Positions 32,321 to 43,542 of a stretch of 64,000 nucleotides of DNA are shown in pieces (positions within the stretch are counted from its first letter, which is position 1; each line of letters opens with the position of its first letter). The notes beneath the pieces are model-generated. The model searched no databases. It was not told where the DNA came from and saw nothing but the letters and a program-made list of their open reading frames with translations. The translations under genes were made by a program, and so were the position numbers. The DNA is from Typhlomys cinereus (lineage: Eukaryota; Chordata; Mammalia; Rodentia; Platacanthomyidae): NCBI GenBank assembly GCA_023101885.1, contig JALPQD010000392.1, positions 75,515-139,514 on the forward strand. Direction: 5' to 3'.

Positions 32321-33089
32321 TGTATGTACAGGGATTTCCAGCTAGGAAGAGGATTCCAGTAAAAACAAGTCACTTGAGGAGAGACAGGAAGGAAACTATG
32401 TGGGTGTTCAGGGCTACTTGTTTGGGGCTATCTCGTTCTGGATCGGACTTTTGTCTCTTCAGTGTGACCAGAGAATTTCATCAACACACCCTGGACAAAT
32501 GCTGGAAGGATCCAACTGGCTTTTAGAACCTTCACATCAATGCCTTTTAGTGAGAGTGTCCCGCACCGTGTCTGAAGCCGCTACGGATTGCTACTCGTGC
32601 CAGTTGTGTAATTTTAAGTCCTTTCTGTTGTCCAGGTGACGCCCGTACACAAGGTCTTCGGTCTTCAGGGACTGTGGCTGCAGGGGATTCACACCTGCCC
32701 TGTCGAGGCATCAGGAAGGAGTGGGGAAGTCCAGCTCCTAACGCTTGCGCCCTGAAGCTCCGTGGCTAGGCCCCCTCCTACTACCTAGTGGGTTTTTTTT
32801 TGGGGGGGGGTGTCTCGGATATCTGTCAAGAGGGTTTAGAAGGAAACTACCAGAAATCAGAACTAGCTGGGGGCAGGGGACGATGGAGTTTTCCTGGAGC
32901 AGCAGCCATGGTCTTGGCTGGGTAGAGAATGGAGGGGGGTCACTGGGAGGTGTGGAGCATAGCGAATAAAGTTGCAATAATGGAGTGGAAGCCCTTTCTT
33001 CCAGGGTCTCCAAAAATCTTGAAAGAAATGCTCTTTCAAATCGTACCATGTGACTGCAGGGAAATGCACTTACTTCCACCTCCATATTG
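32319..33089. other. Unique-looking DNA
   Basis: Rises in GC content toward the CpG-rich patch to the right. No exon recognised. Confidence 0.4.
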
Positions 33090-33686
33090 CACAAGGGCGC
33101 GGCCCACAGCAACCTTCCCGAGCCCAGGAAGCGTCATCTTGGTGTCTTTGCAGCCTGCCCCGTCTTCCATCCCTTTTTCCTCTCTGATACCGTTCAGTTT
33201 CCGGTCCTCGGCCATCATCCTCCCACAGCATGGCGTCCTTCGTACTCAGGTGAAGCAAGACAGGTGGCTCTCCTCCTCCCGTCCATGCGCTTTGCAGGAC
33301 CCCTCGGGCTGCAGCGTCCCCTGATGCCGATCAAGTCTGTCTGTCTCCATCCCAGGCTTCCCGGAAGCCCTTTCCTGCTTCGCCTGCCTTCTGCCCAGAC
33401 CCCACCACAGGTGCAGCCAGGTGTGCAGCTAATGACTCATCCGCGCCGCCTGAGGAACAGGTGGGAAAAACAGCCGGCTCGGCGGAGCTGACCAGGCATG
33501 CCATCCGGAGCAGCGCCCCGCAGCTGGCAAAGAGGGCGCTTTGCGGTGTCCCTCCACCCCAGCCCGGGGCGGACTGCTCTCTGCTTGACACCCGGGGATG
33601 CCAACTTCCCAGCTGCCTCGGGTGGCTGCCAGACGCACGCTGAAGGACGTGGGGCTGGGACGGCAGATGCGAATGGTCTGCGCTGA
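33090..33686. promoter_or_regulatory. CpG-rich patch, possible enhancer or orphan CpG island
   Basis: By hand count about 38 CpG lie in about 590 bp, of which roughly 20 are in the last 250 bp (33435-33685). The rest of the window is strongly CpG-depleted. A palindromic AP-1 motif (atgactcat) is at 33432-33440. No TATA box, splice donor or recognisable coding exon is visible, and it is not part of a recognised repeat. Confidence 0.45.
33432..33440. promoter_or_regulatory. AP-1 (TRE) consensus
   Basis: atgactcat is a perfect ATGACTCAT binding site for Fos/Jun dimers, at the edge of the densest CpG stretch. Such 9-mers also occur by chance. Confidence 0.4.
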
Positions 33687-33839
33687 GAAAGCTGCTAGTT
33701 TTGAATATTCAGCCTGGTTTGCAGAGAGTCGAAACTCAGCGAACATGTCTTATGCTAAATAAACACCAGCAGTCATGGTGAAGGCCATACCATACTGAGC
33801 TCCGTTTGAGTGAGCTCCGTTTGAGTGAGGACCCTGTGC

Positions 33840-33920
33840 CAGGCTCTGTTTGAATCGCATGGCATGTGTTACATTGCCAAAATCCTCACAGGAGGGGACA
33901 TGTGGGGAGGTGGGTGTGGC
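33840..33920 (+). repeat. MIR-like fragment
   Basis: 'ctgtgccaggctctgtttgaatc...ttgccaaaatcctcacagg' resembles MIR 'tgtgccaggcactgttc...atcctcacaac'. A 15-bp unit just before it is tandemly repeated ('gagctccgtttgagt'). Confidence 0.55.
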
Positions 33921-34050
33921 TTCCTAAGACACTCGGGGAGGCTAAGTATGTGTCCTAATCCATGCTATGTTGCTGTAAGATATGTTGATTGGGTCATTTA
34001 TAATGAGTACAAATTTACCGTCTCAGCTCCGGGAATGAAATATCAAGATC

Positions 34051-34178
34051 AGGGGCTAGGGAGACAGATGGCTCAGTTAGTAAAATGCCCACTATGCAAG
34101 CATAAGAACCCCAGTTTGGATCTCTAGCACCCACATAAAAAATGAACATTGTAGTATAAGTGTGTAACTCTAACACTG

Positions 34179-34222
<44 letters not shown>

Positions 34223-34390
34223 AGTATCCTTACATGTATAGATAGGAGATTCGTTAGCAAATCTAGTCAGTGGGTGAGCTCTAGATTCAGTGAGAGACCA
34301 TATCTTAAATAATAAGATGGGCCCCCCAACATAGAACTATAACTGCCACACAGATGCATGTGCACACACCCACACATACAATCCCCCCTC
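34051..34390 (+). mobile_element. B2-superfamily SINE with internal (GT)n expansion
   Basis: 'aggggctagggagacagatggctcag' head, 'gtttggatctctagcaccc', then a (GT)n tract at 34182-34219 inside the body, resuming as 'gttagcaaatctagtcagtggg', 'gagctctagattcagtgagagaccatatc', and a CA-rich end. Confidence 0.75.
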
Positions 34391-34784
34391 CACATTCAAG
34401 GTCAGGGTGTTAGCGTCTGATAAAGACTTGCTACATCTTCATGGGCCAGAAGGTGAGCAGAGTCAGAAAGGATTGGAGATGTTTCCACGGGCAGAAGAGC
34501 AGGTCAGAGAGAATCTGTTCCTGAAAGTTCTTTCCTAATAAATGTTCTGTTTCAAAGGTATAAAACCTTTATAGTGAACAGAGGGATTAGTGTGTAATGA
34601 TCGAATCAGGGTAGTTAACACTGCCACCCCCTTAGACATTCACAGTTTTGTTTAATACACAGTAATTTTACATATTTATGGGATAGTATATGATATTTCA
34701 ATGTATATATGCATGCAATTTTACATATTTATGGGGTAGTGTGTGATATTTAAATGTACATATGCGTGCATTCTGATTGAGTTT

Positions 34785-34935
34785 TATTGCCAGGGCCTTC
34801 ATGGTAGATGGAGAGAACTAACTCCCTCAAGTTGTCCTCTGTCCTTCCACATATATGCTGACATGTATGCTCCCCACCTACTACAACACACACACACACA
34901 CACACACGCACACACACACACTGAAAAATAAATTG
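34785..34935 (+). mobile_element. tRNA-SINE 3' fragment with (CA)n tail
   Basis: 'tggtagatggagagaactaactccctcaagttgtcctctgtcc' is the 3' half of a B2-superfamily SINE, with CA repeats at 34887-34921. The same 'acatatttatgggatagt(a/g)t(a/g)tgatattt' stretch occurs twice just upstream, at about 34670-34700 and 34724-34752. Confidence 0.65.
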
Positions 34936-35266
34936 GAGTAATAACTTACCCATCTCCTTATCATATGTTGAAGCTCCTGTCTTCTAATTCTTTGTAAAAT
35001 GCACAACAGGTCATTATGGATTCATTTCCCACTCCACTGTTCTGTTGAACACTGGACTTACTGATTCTGCACTTGGGAGTCCTCAACTCATCCATCGCAG
35101 TGGCGAATTCATGTTCCGCACACTTCAATACATTGTCTTGGTCATTGTTTCCAGCATAAACATTCATAACAAACCCTTCAGGCTACTTGAGGCTCTCTGA
35201 CCTCTAACTCCATATTCATAGCCATTGTATCACATGGCTTATCTCACATCCTGGGGAAACTTAGTG

Positions 35267-35269
<3 letters not shown>

Positions 35270-35303
<34 letters not shown>
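35270..35303. repeat. (GT)n microsatellite
   Basis: Seventeen GT units. Confidence 0.95.
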
Positions 35304-35304
<1 letters not shown>

Positions 35305-36547
35305 TGACAATCTTTGCTGATGTCTCCCCTTCCCTCGGTGAATGTACTGAGGGAGGACTGAAGGTATATGCATACCACCCTGCCACGCTTTGGGGACCTC
35401 CACCCTCAGCCCTACCCTCTTCCTAGCCCATCGTGCCTTCTCTTCTGCTTGCCCTGCTCCTCACGCCTCATCACAAGCATCCCCTGACTCATTCTGCTTT
35501 TAATGCCATGGGTTGATAGTTCACTTCCTCTCTTCACACTGATCTGATTAAGGTCACTTTAGCCAAGAGACTATCTCTAATATGATGCGTAAAAAATCAT
35601 GTCTCTTTCACCCTCTCACCGAGTTCCCTAGCACTATAACCCTGTCTGTCCCTTTTTGTGTTTCTAACTACCACCTGGCATGGCATGCTCAGTGTTTAGA
35701 ATAGCTTATGCCCCGTGATGTGCTCAGCAAATACTTGCTGAATGACTCTATTGGCAAATGAAAGGATCCAGGTGCACCTATGTGGATTTCGAAGCCAATC
35801 TCACACCATAATTTAAAGAGATGGTTGGCATGCCAAAGTAAAAATTGATATAGTCTAACTCTTGGGTATAGTAGCCAGAAACAGCACAAAAAGAAAGATG
35901 AGAAACAAATCTTTTCATTATGCCTCTGTACAGATAATATGATTGTAATCATTGAGTGAAAAATTAAAAATTTGAGTTTGATCCCACTTAGGAAAAGTTG
36001 GCATCATCTGTATGAATGTGTGTCTAGAACTCTGTCCACGCCTTCCCTTTGAAGTCTCTTGACTGCCTTGGCAAGAATCAATACCTATATCTTCAGAAAT
36101 CCCATTATACTTTTCTCTGTGCCTTTCCAATAGATAATTTGACAGCTACACCAAAGCCATTCAAATAGGCATTAGACTTGGAGTCCAACACAAGCTCAAG
36201 TTCTTCTTTGACACACTAATCAACTTACTGGATATCCTCTATAATAGCTTTCAATGTCTGTTTCCATACACGTAAAATCAGTCACGGTCATGTGCTCAGG
36301 ATTTCATTCATTCCACACATGTCTCAGGCTTATTCTATATGTTTGAGATACATCCCAGACAGAATACAATGTAAAAATCCCTGAGTCTTTGGAGTTTGTG
36401 CTCAAGAGATAATGTGAATGAGAAGAATTTGAACCCCATCAAATACCAATTAACATGACAAATTCTGGTAGATGCTGTCGGTTTCCCTCATGCCATCGCC
36501 CACCCTTGTTCTCGACTCCTGGAGACCCAACTATGCTTTAGAGTCTA
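35304..36547. other. Unique-looking DNA
   Basis: No feature recognised on either strand. Confidence 0.4.
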
Positions 36548-37106
36548 TGTGATGGCTGGTCTTGGTGGTCAACCTGACGGTTCCAAGAGGCGCCTGGAAC
36601 TGGTAAAATACACCTGTGTGCCTTTGGAAATATTTCCAGAAAAATCTGGCATATGGGATAGTGCCTAAAGTGGAGGGGGGTTATCCCTGCTCTCAATGGG
36701 GGCAGCACCTTTTGGTGGGCCAATGCTGTGTTGAAAAAGGAAATCAGGGCACAGATCTGCAAGTGTTTCCAGTGTGAGCGCATCTATCACTGCTGCCATC
36801 TGCTCGCCGCAGAGTCTAGTTTCTTTTGCCTTTCGACGAGGCTTCAATCAGCTACCTTTCAGGAAGCTTCTAGACTTTCAGCTCCAGGTTGGGACTGCTA
36901 TGGAGGCATCCTGCTTCCTGGCTCTCTGCCTCCCCAGCATGCATATGGCCACTATTGCACTAGACAGGACCTCTTATGCCAGCCAGTTCAATAAATCCCC
37001 TTTTGTAATATATGCATTCTAGATATTGTATTAGAAATGTATATTCTAGGGAATATCTCTATTTATCTATATCTCTGTATCTATCTATGTATCTATCATC
37101 TATCTA

Positions 37107-37148
<42 letters not shown>

Positions 37149-37190
37149 CATCCATCCATCCATCTAGAATTCTCCTACATGACTCTGGGA
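36548..37190 (+). repeat. ERVL LTR (MLT2-like) carrying an expanded microsatellite near its 3' end
   Basis: 'tgtgatggctggtcttggtggtcaacctgac' is the characteristic ERVL/MLT2 start. 'cacctgtgtgcctttgg' and 'atttccag' correspond to the 'tctgggtgtgtctgtgagggtgtttccag' block, and 'cagttcaataaatcccctttt' supplies AATAAA. After it the LTR's AT-rich tail has expanded into TATC/TGTC/CATC repeats (37064-37164), followed by 'tagaattctcctacatgactctggg', which resembles the LTR end 'tagagaactctgac'. Confidence 0.65.
37064..37164. repeat. (TATC)n-(TGTC)n-(CATC)n microsatellite
   Basis: Compound tetranucleotide array: TATC/TATG units, about nine TGTC units, then CATC units. Confidence 0.95.
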
Positions 37191-37199
37191 ACATGAACC

Positions 37200-38735
37200 A
37201 CACCCATAGGCCTAGGAATAAACTTTCAACCTCTTGGTCTCAGATTCAGTTTCTTAGTGGCTCATGGAGGCGTGGGAAGGTGACCCAGATCTAGAGAATG
37301 AAACAGGAGAGAAGAACTGCTGGGTGCTCTTCCTTCTGTAAAGATGTCCTTTCTTCTCTAAAGAACAGACAGATACAGCAGATAATCTTAGCTTTGTCTC
37401 CTTGTCCTGTCCGGATGGAACATCTAGAATGTGCCCAGAAGAACAGACATAGGAAGAATTAGCACCAAAGATGCAGAAAAGTAGACAGGATCCGGCTTCT
37501 TTGTGGTATTATTAGCCAAAGGACCACCCATCTCTTCCCCTGCTTTTTGCTTGGTACTATGCTATTGATACCAACGTGAATTAGCATTTCCTGCTGCTTG
37601 CACTTAAAGGCGCATCAGTCAGTATGCTATGATTCCATTCTCTTAGTTTGCTAGCAAGAGCTTGGCATATCGGGTATACTTTATACTTCTGATCCTATTA
37701 ATATTTGAGCTCCTGGGTACATATAACACTATATTTCCTATAGAGTGGGTGATTTATCCATAGTTCAATGATGATATTTCTATAACCATATGTTTATAGG
37801 TGCATGATTTTTTTTCTGTTTTTGTGGGCCTCATGCTTTACACAGTTATATAAGAGACCAGTAAACACTAACTTTCTTCTAAATACTTGGATTTGACAGA
37901 TCCAAAACTTTTAAAAATTTTTTAAATGTTAAAATTCTTATACCTTGAATACAGCGTCTTTGATTCTGGTTAACTCGATAAATAGCCCATGATAAATCAA
38001 TACACCTTTCTTTTATAAAAGCATGAGTGTGGTTGAGGCTACAACTCCACCGAATGTGCCAGAAGCTTCCAGCCCTGATGTTGCTGTGAGTCTGCACCGG
38101 TCAGTTGAAGTGATGGGGGAGGGGGAGTTCATCTGCCCTATGATTTTTATTCAGTGAGGTCATGGGAACTGGCCAAGGTGTACCCTGGGCTCTGATTGAC
38201 AGCTTGAAGTCTGGTGATGTAGTCTCAACAGATGACCGACCAGAATAACTGTCAGTTATTCTACACAACAGTGGAGACGAACACTGCATAAACACAGCTG
38301 GTCTACGTAACGGCACACTGAGAATTCCTAGGGAGAGTCGTCACTGGCCTCCAGAACATTCCTGCCTGCCACAAAATTGAGCTCGAATCTGCTAAGATAA
38401 CACCTATTCCACCTTGGGTGCTGCAAAGAATAAAAAGGTAAAAATAGGCAATTCTTTTCAAAAGGAGTAAGTACCCAGGAAGAGATCGTGATGGGAGCGT
38501 GATTCCTCATGCACGTGTGGGTTTACGCATTCATCCATCTAACCAAGTTCTAAGAATTTGGAATAAAACATCAAACAATGTTGATCTTTCTCTCTGCTTT
38601 AATGGAGCTCATGTTGTCACAGGGCAGACATGCTGTAGGTTAATTATCTAATGGATGACTTAATTATGTTGCATGTCACAAAGAAAGAAGTGTGGAGTTT
38701 CACAGGAGGGTCAAAGGGAGCCGATCCAAGCTGCA
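37200..38735. other. Unique-looking DNA
   Basis: No gene or dated repeat recognised. Confidence 0.4.
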
Positions 38736-38739
38736 GACA

Positions 38740-38860
38740 TGATTATTTCCATTTATAGATGAGAAGATGGCGGTAGAGAGGAAATAAATAATCGATCCCA
38801 GTTCACCTGTGATGGAGCCCAAAGATCTCTCCCTAGAGCTCTGACCGCTCTGCCGGGGAC
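38740..38860 (+). repeat. MIR SINE
   Basis: 'tatttccatttatagatgagaagatgg' and 'gatcccagttcacctgtgatggagcc' match MIR 'cccattttacagatgagg' and following blocks. A second MIR-like stretch, 'agcccaaggtcacgaggtcatc', lies at about 38950. Confidence 0.6.
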
Positions 38861-39269
38861 GTCACAGCTGCAGGCTTGCTCTGGAAAATACCCAACGAAA
38901 GCTCCCATCTGACTGTTTAGAAGCTGAGCCTTAAGATGGGAAGCGACCAGCCCAAGGTCACGAGGTCATCATTCAGGAATCTCATCGCCCCTCCTAGTCT
39001 CTTTCCATCAGCTGCCACTCCACATTCCCCTTGTTGCACTTTCTTTCAACCCAGCAGCTCCGATTAACTTCTTTATTCTTGGCACATTTGCTGATTCAGT
39101 GCAACCATGGTGTGGCTTGGCCACGGTGTATACCTCCCCCCCTACCCCCGCCAGCTTTATACACTTCTCCACAATCACAGGTTAAGAGACTGCTCATTGA
39201 TGCATAGCCATCATCTTCTGTAATTCTAAAACCTACTTGTAAATTGTAAGTATTTTGCATATTTTACAG

Positions 39270-39415
39270 ACACATGTACAGCAACCCTGGGGGGTGGATA
39301 CCCTCAACCCTAACTCACACAGCTGGTGTCTGACTGAGCCGGGATTTTAACCCACATCTACTTTGCACAAAACTCATACCCAGTGGGTTACAGAGCCTCT
39401 CCTTACACCTTTTCC
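39270..39415 (+). repeat. MIR SINE
   Basis: 'cagcaaccctggggggtggatacc', 'tcacacagctggtgtctgactgagccgggattttaaccca' is a good MIR match with an internal deletion. Confidence 0.75.
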
Positions 39416-39531
39416 TTAGTGGAAGTCTGACTCTCATAGAAGCATCAGTTGATTGACAGTTTGTGTATTTCCTGAGACAAGGGTGTCTCTGCGTGAACAT
39501 AGCATGCATCTTCTTTGAGGGAAGAACTTCT

Positions 39532-39832
39532 GGGCTGGGAAGATGGCTCAGCAGTTAAAATGCTCACCACGCAATCAAAAGGACTAGAGTTTGGATCCCC
39601 AGATTCTATGCAAAATGCCAGGTGGGTATGGTAGCACTCCTGTAATTCTAGTCCTGGAAGGCAGAGACTGGGATCCCCAGAAAAAGCTGGCTAGTCAGAT
39701 TAGTCTATCAGTGGTCTCTGGGGTGACTGGAAGCTTTGTCTCAGATAGAGTAAAGTGGAAGAGTAATTGAGGGTGATTCCTGCTATCAGGTTCAGACCTG
39801 CACATAAACACACACACACACGCACGCACGCA

Positions 39833-39870
<38 letters not shown>
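39532..39870 (+). mobile_element. B2-superfamily SINE with CA/CGCA tail, near full length
   Basis: 'gggctgggaagatggctcagcagtt' head, 'agagtttggatccccag' box B, 'aatgccaggtgggtatggtagcactcctgtaattctag', 'aaaaagctggctagtcag', ending in CA/CGCA repeats at 39807-39868. Same subfamily as 27210 and 34051. Confidence 0.85.
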
Positions 39871-41035
39871 CATCCTCTCTTCCACCAACACACTTTTCTA
39901 TCATGGAGATAGAAAAGAAAAACAAGTATATTTCCACTATATTTTATCCCCTTCAACAACATGGCTGGTATTTTTAGGTAGGAGTAGAACAGAAGACAGC
40001 CTGAATGCAGTGTTTGATTTTTTTTTAATATATTGAGATAATTTCTTTTCTGCTAACTTTTGTAGACTTTCTGAATATGATCTAATCCTCAGAACTTTGG
40101 GGGAGAAGCAAAGCAATGATAGGTTTGATTGTCTTGTTTTGGAATTACTGTTGAAATTCCTCACTTCATATATATATATATTTTTTTTCTTGGAAAAGAT
40201 ACAGTCAGCTGCACCTGCGACCCAAAAAGAAGAAATGTCACATGTCATTGTTTTCTGTGTCCTTCCAACGGGGTATCAGCAATGCTCTCATTTTAGATTG
40301 AATGTGGCCTGGAATCAGAGAACGTTAGTGCCACTCCCAGAATGCTGTTGGATAAGACTCCATGTCAAATGACTGTGTGTTACCCAGTTGCTCCTGGCCT
40401 CTTACTGCTTGCTGTGAATTTACAGTTCTTTGTCCTCTTCCAGACTCCTGGCATAGCTTTTGATGCAAAAAGGCAATTTGAAAATGCACCATATCTAATA
40501 TAACACATGGACGTCTTCACCACACACATTCTTTTAATTAGAAGAATCAGTACACTGCTTTTTGCTGACAGTTAGCGCCCATGTTATAATGCCATTTTTT
40601 CTTATTGATTTATGAGGTGCATGCTCAAAACAAATTGGGGAATAAATCATCAATGACATTGATTTGCTTACCAGCCCTCCAATAAATGTGCATAATTAAT
40701 TGTGGGCATGTGACCTTGCTCTGCTAACATGAGACTTCTCTCTGTTTTTGGCTTCTTCTCCCGCTATATGTTGTTACCCTGCTGGGCTTAATGGAGAAGA
40801 ATGGCTTGTAGAATGGAAGGTGCAGTGCGGGCCAGCATGTGAGCCCTGGCTACATCTGATAGCCAGAGAGGAAGAGAAACTGAACATTCATCAGAAGAGG
40901 GGTGAGCAGACAGGGGAAAGGGAGGCCCCCACTCAAACCAGGCAACTCCACATTTCAGTCTGCATGATTTGCAGAAATACCCTGAGAACCCACAGCTTTT
41001 TCTGCCAGGACAGCTACAGCTTCCAATGGTCATTC
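39871..41035. other. Unique-looking DNA
   Basis: AT-rich islands only, no exon recognised. Confidence 0.4.
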
Positions 41036-41108
41036 TGGGAAAGAACCTGGTCTGCAGGTATCACATGACTGGTGCTCTTGTGGGACTGAACAGTCAGCTC
41101 TTTCTAAA
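41036..41108 (+). repeat. Short segment shared with 43262-43340
   Basis: 'ggaaagaacctggtctgcagg...gtgggactgaacagtcagctctttctaaatgt' matches the MaLR-embedded segment at 43.26 kb at roughly 80% by eye. The family is unknown. Confidence 0.55.
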
Positions 41109-41292
41109 TGTTAAATAAACTAATAAGCAAATAGTTTATTTTGTGTATAGAAGCTTCTGGCATGCCAGTCCTTTGTATCCACCAGAGATTCTCAAAGGGT
41201 CTCAGAGTCTACAGAAAATCTGAACTTCTGCCCATGAGGTTTTCCTTCCTGCTTTTGGAGTCCTACTAACTTGCATGCTTCTTCCTGCTTTG

Positions 41293-41296
<4 letters not shown>

Positions 41297-41353
<57 letters not shown>

Positions 41354-41441
41354 GTCTTCCTTTCTCCCAGAATTCTAAGTATTAGTTTGTTTCCAGATAA
41401 GCAAATAAAAAATCAACATAAAAGTATCACAATTAACCTAG

Positions 41442-41487
<46 letters not shown>

Positions 41488-41815
41488 ACCTCTCTCCTTC
41501 TCTCCCAAAGTTCTGAGGATTAGATCATTTTTAGGTAAGTAAATAAAATCAGCATAAAAGTATCACATTTTACCTAGGTATAAAAGAGAGAAGGAGGAGG
41601 GAGAAAGGGATGGAGGAAGGGAGAGAGGGAGGGAGGGAGGGAGGGAGGGAAAGAGAAACAGAGAGAGACAGAAAGAGAAGAGATCTCTCTTCTTCTCTCC
41701 CAGAGTTCTAAGTATTAGGTTGTTTCCAGATAAGTAAAAAAAAATCAGCATGAAGTATCACATTTTACCTAGATATAAGAGAAAGAGAAAGACAGAGAAA
41801 GAGAGAGAGAGAGAG
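41297..41815. repeat. Complex tandem array: GA microsatellite plus about 100-bp unique segment, three copies
   Basis: Three related unique segments (41351-41442, 41485-41585, 41679-41780) share 'tctcccagaattctaagtattag', 'tttccagataagcaaataaa', 'catcaaaagtatcac'-type blocks and 'acctagatata'. They are separated by GA-rich stretches: pure (GA)n at 41297-41350 and 41443-41482, and a GGGA/GA mixture at 41586-41678. The right end runs into the tail of the antisense SINE at 41816-41980. Confidence 0.9.
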
Positions 41816-41980
41816 TCATGCGTGTGCATATATGCTATGGCATGGTGCATGGATGGATGTTAGAGACAACTTCCAGGAGCCAGTCCTCTCCTTCCGTTGT
41901 GTGGCCTCCTAAGGAACTTACAGGTCACCAGATATGCAGCAGGTGCTTCAGCTGCTGAGCTATCCCACCATCCCTGAATG
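41816..41980 (-). mobile_element. tRNA-SINE, antisense
   Basis: The complement begins 'cagggatggtgggatagctcagcagctg', then 'atctggtgacctgtaagttcc' and 'ggaagttgtctctaacatcc'. Its GA/CT-rich tail is the start of the tandem array to its left. Confidence 0.65.
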
Positions 41981-42104
41981 CACTGTTTCTTTTTTCAATT
42001 AGATGTTTCCTCCCTAATGTCTCCCTCCTGTCCAGTAATAATTAAAAATAATGCTAACAGCTAATGCTTATAGAACATTTACTTCATGGCAAGAACTAGG
42101 CAAG

Positions 42105-42332
42105 TTCTTTTCTTTTCTCTTCCTCTTCTTCTTCTTCTTCTTCTTTTTCTTCTTCTTCTCCTCCTCCTCCTCTTCCTCCTCCTCCTTTTCCTTCTCCTCC
42201 TCTTCTTCTTCCTTCTTCTCCTTCTTCTTCTTCTCCTTCTTATCCTTCTTCTTCTCCTTCTCCTTCTCCTTCTCCTTCTCCTTCTCCTTCTCCTTCTCCT
42301 TCTCCTTCTCCTTCTCCTTCTTCTTCTTCTTC
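42105..42332. repeat. Polypyrimidine tract (TTC)n, (TCC)n, (CTTCTC)n
   Basis: About 228 bp of nearly pure pyrimidine on the plus strand; the right third is a regular CTTCTC hexamer. It yields artefactual open frames in several frames. Confidence 0.97.
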
Positions 42333-42960
42333 ATTTTTGAGCTACAGATTCCAACCTGGCTGCTAAGAAAAGCAAATGGGAGAAGTGGGTATAAAGTGTA
42401 TACTCTGTCAGTATGCAGGGAAGAATCAGAATGAAGATCCTCTTTATCGTGGCTTTTCAGTCAAGTCTTTATTGTTTTCTTCAAGTAAGTCAGGGCTTCT
42501 CTGGATCAACTCAGTTAAACTACCTGCAGTAGACAGTGGTTCAGGGCCTGGGGAAAGTACGCGATGCTCACAACAAGATCTACATAGTCTTCCACCACAG
42601 TAGAAGATGTGGCCTCCGTATTACCTTCTAACACTGAGTACACGACGGACACCTTCATTCACTGGAACCCTCCATTCATGGCCGGCCACGCCCTGTGGTG
42701 CTCTGTGAATGTGGTCTCTGCCTTGCAGCAGTTTACTTACCTGAACATGAAGGTTCCTGCTTAAAAGAGGAGTCCATGGTGCACCTCGGAGCCCAAGCAC
42801 GTGAGATGGAAACCTCCCTGAGGATGTGATACCCAAGGGAGCTGAGCAGGGAGAGACGCAGGAGGACGTCTCTGCAAAAGGCCAGCGTCTTCAGGAGAGA
42901 GGCATTTCTGAAAGTGAGGATGTGCTTTGTTGGCCAAAATAAATGTAACCATAACCTTCT
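42333..42960. other. Unique-looking DNA
   Basis: No exon recognised. Confidence 0.4.
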
Positions 42961-43150
42961 CCTCACAGATCTGGTGACCTGAGTTTAATCTCCAGAAGCC
43001 CACATGATGGAAGAAAAGAGAAGACTTCCAAAAGTGGTCTTCCGACCTCCACCCCGTGCACCATGGCATGCCTGTGCATGCCTTATCTTTCCTCTTTATC
43101 TTCCTCTCTTTCTCATAAATAAACATATATTTTTTAAAAAAACTTAAAGA
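42961..43150 (+). mobile_element. B2/B3-like SINE, 5' truncated
   Basis: 'tctggtgacctgagtttaatctccagaagcccacatgatgg' body, CT-rich stretch, 'ataaataaac' and a short A tail. Same subfamily as 10896 and 50452. Confidence 0.75.
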
Positions 43151-43175
43151 TAAAATGAAGACTTTGAATACAGAC

Positions 43176-43542
43176 TGCTATGATTTGAATCTTGAATAAT
43201 TTAAGCACTTCATTTCCAGACCCATGGCAGTATTTTGAAGGTTGGGCAGCCTTTAGGTCATGCTTGGAAAGAACCTGGTCCGCAGGTGTCATGTGGCTCA
43301 TGCTTTTGTTGGACTAAACAGTCAGCTCTATCCAAATGTATATTTGCTGGGACCTGGCCATGGTTCCAGCTTTGCTTCCGGTCTGCTGTCATGTGAGGAG
43401 TCTCTTACCCCTACCCACCCTCTAGCTGCTATGATCTCTGTCTGTCTTCTTAATGGACAGAAAGCGTCTGGAGCCAGAATAAACCTTTCCTCCATTAAGT
43501 TGCTTCTATTTGCTGATAACAGCCCCAGAAATAACAAATATA
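43176..43542 (+). repeat. 5' LTR of the outer MaLR of a nested cluster
   Basis: 'tgctatgatttgaatcttg' start, 'ttgaaggttgggcagcctttaggtcatg' block, AATAAA at about 43475 ('gccagaataaacc'), 'cattaagttgcttctatttgctg' and end 'ataacaaatata'. Older than the 1 kb and 19 kb copies. Confidence 0.75.

Noticed and set aside
42051..42434. Frames encoding poly-Leu, poly-Phe/Ser or Lys/Glu
   Set aside because: All derive from the TTC/TCC tract at 42105-42332.
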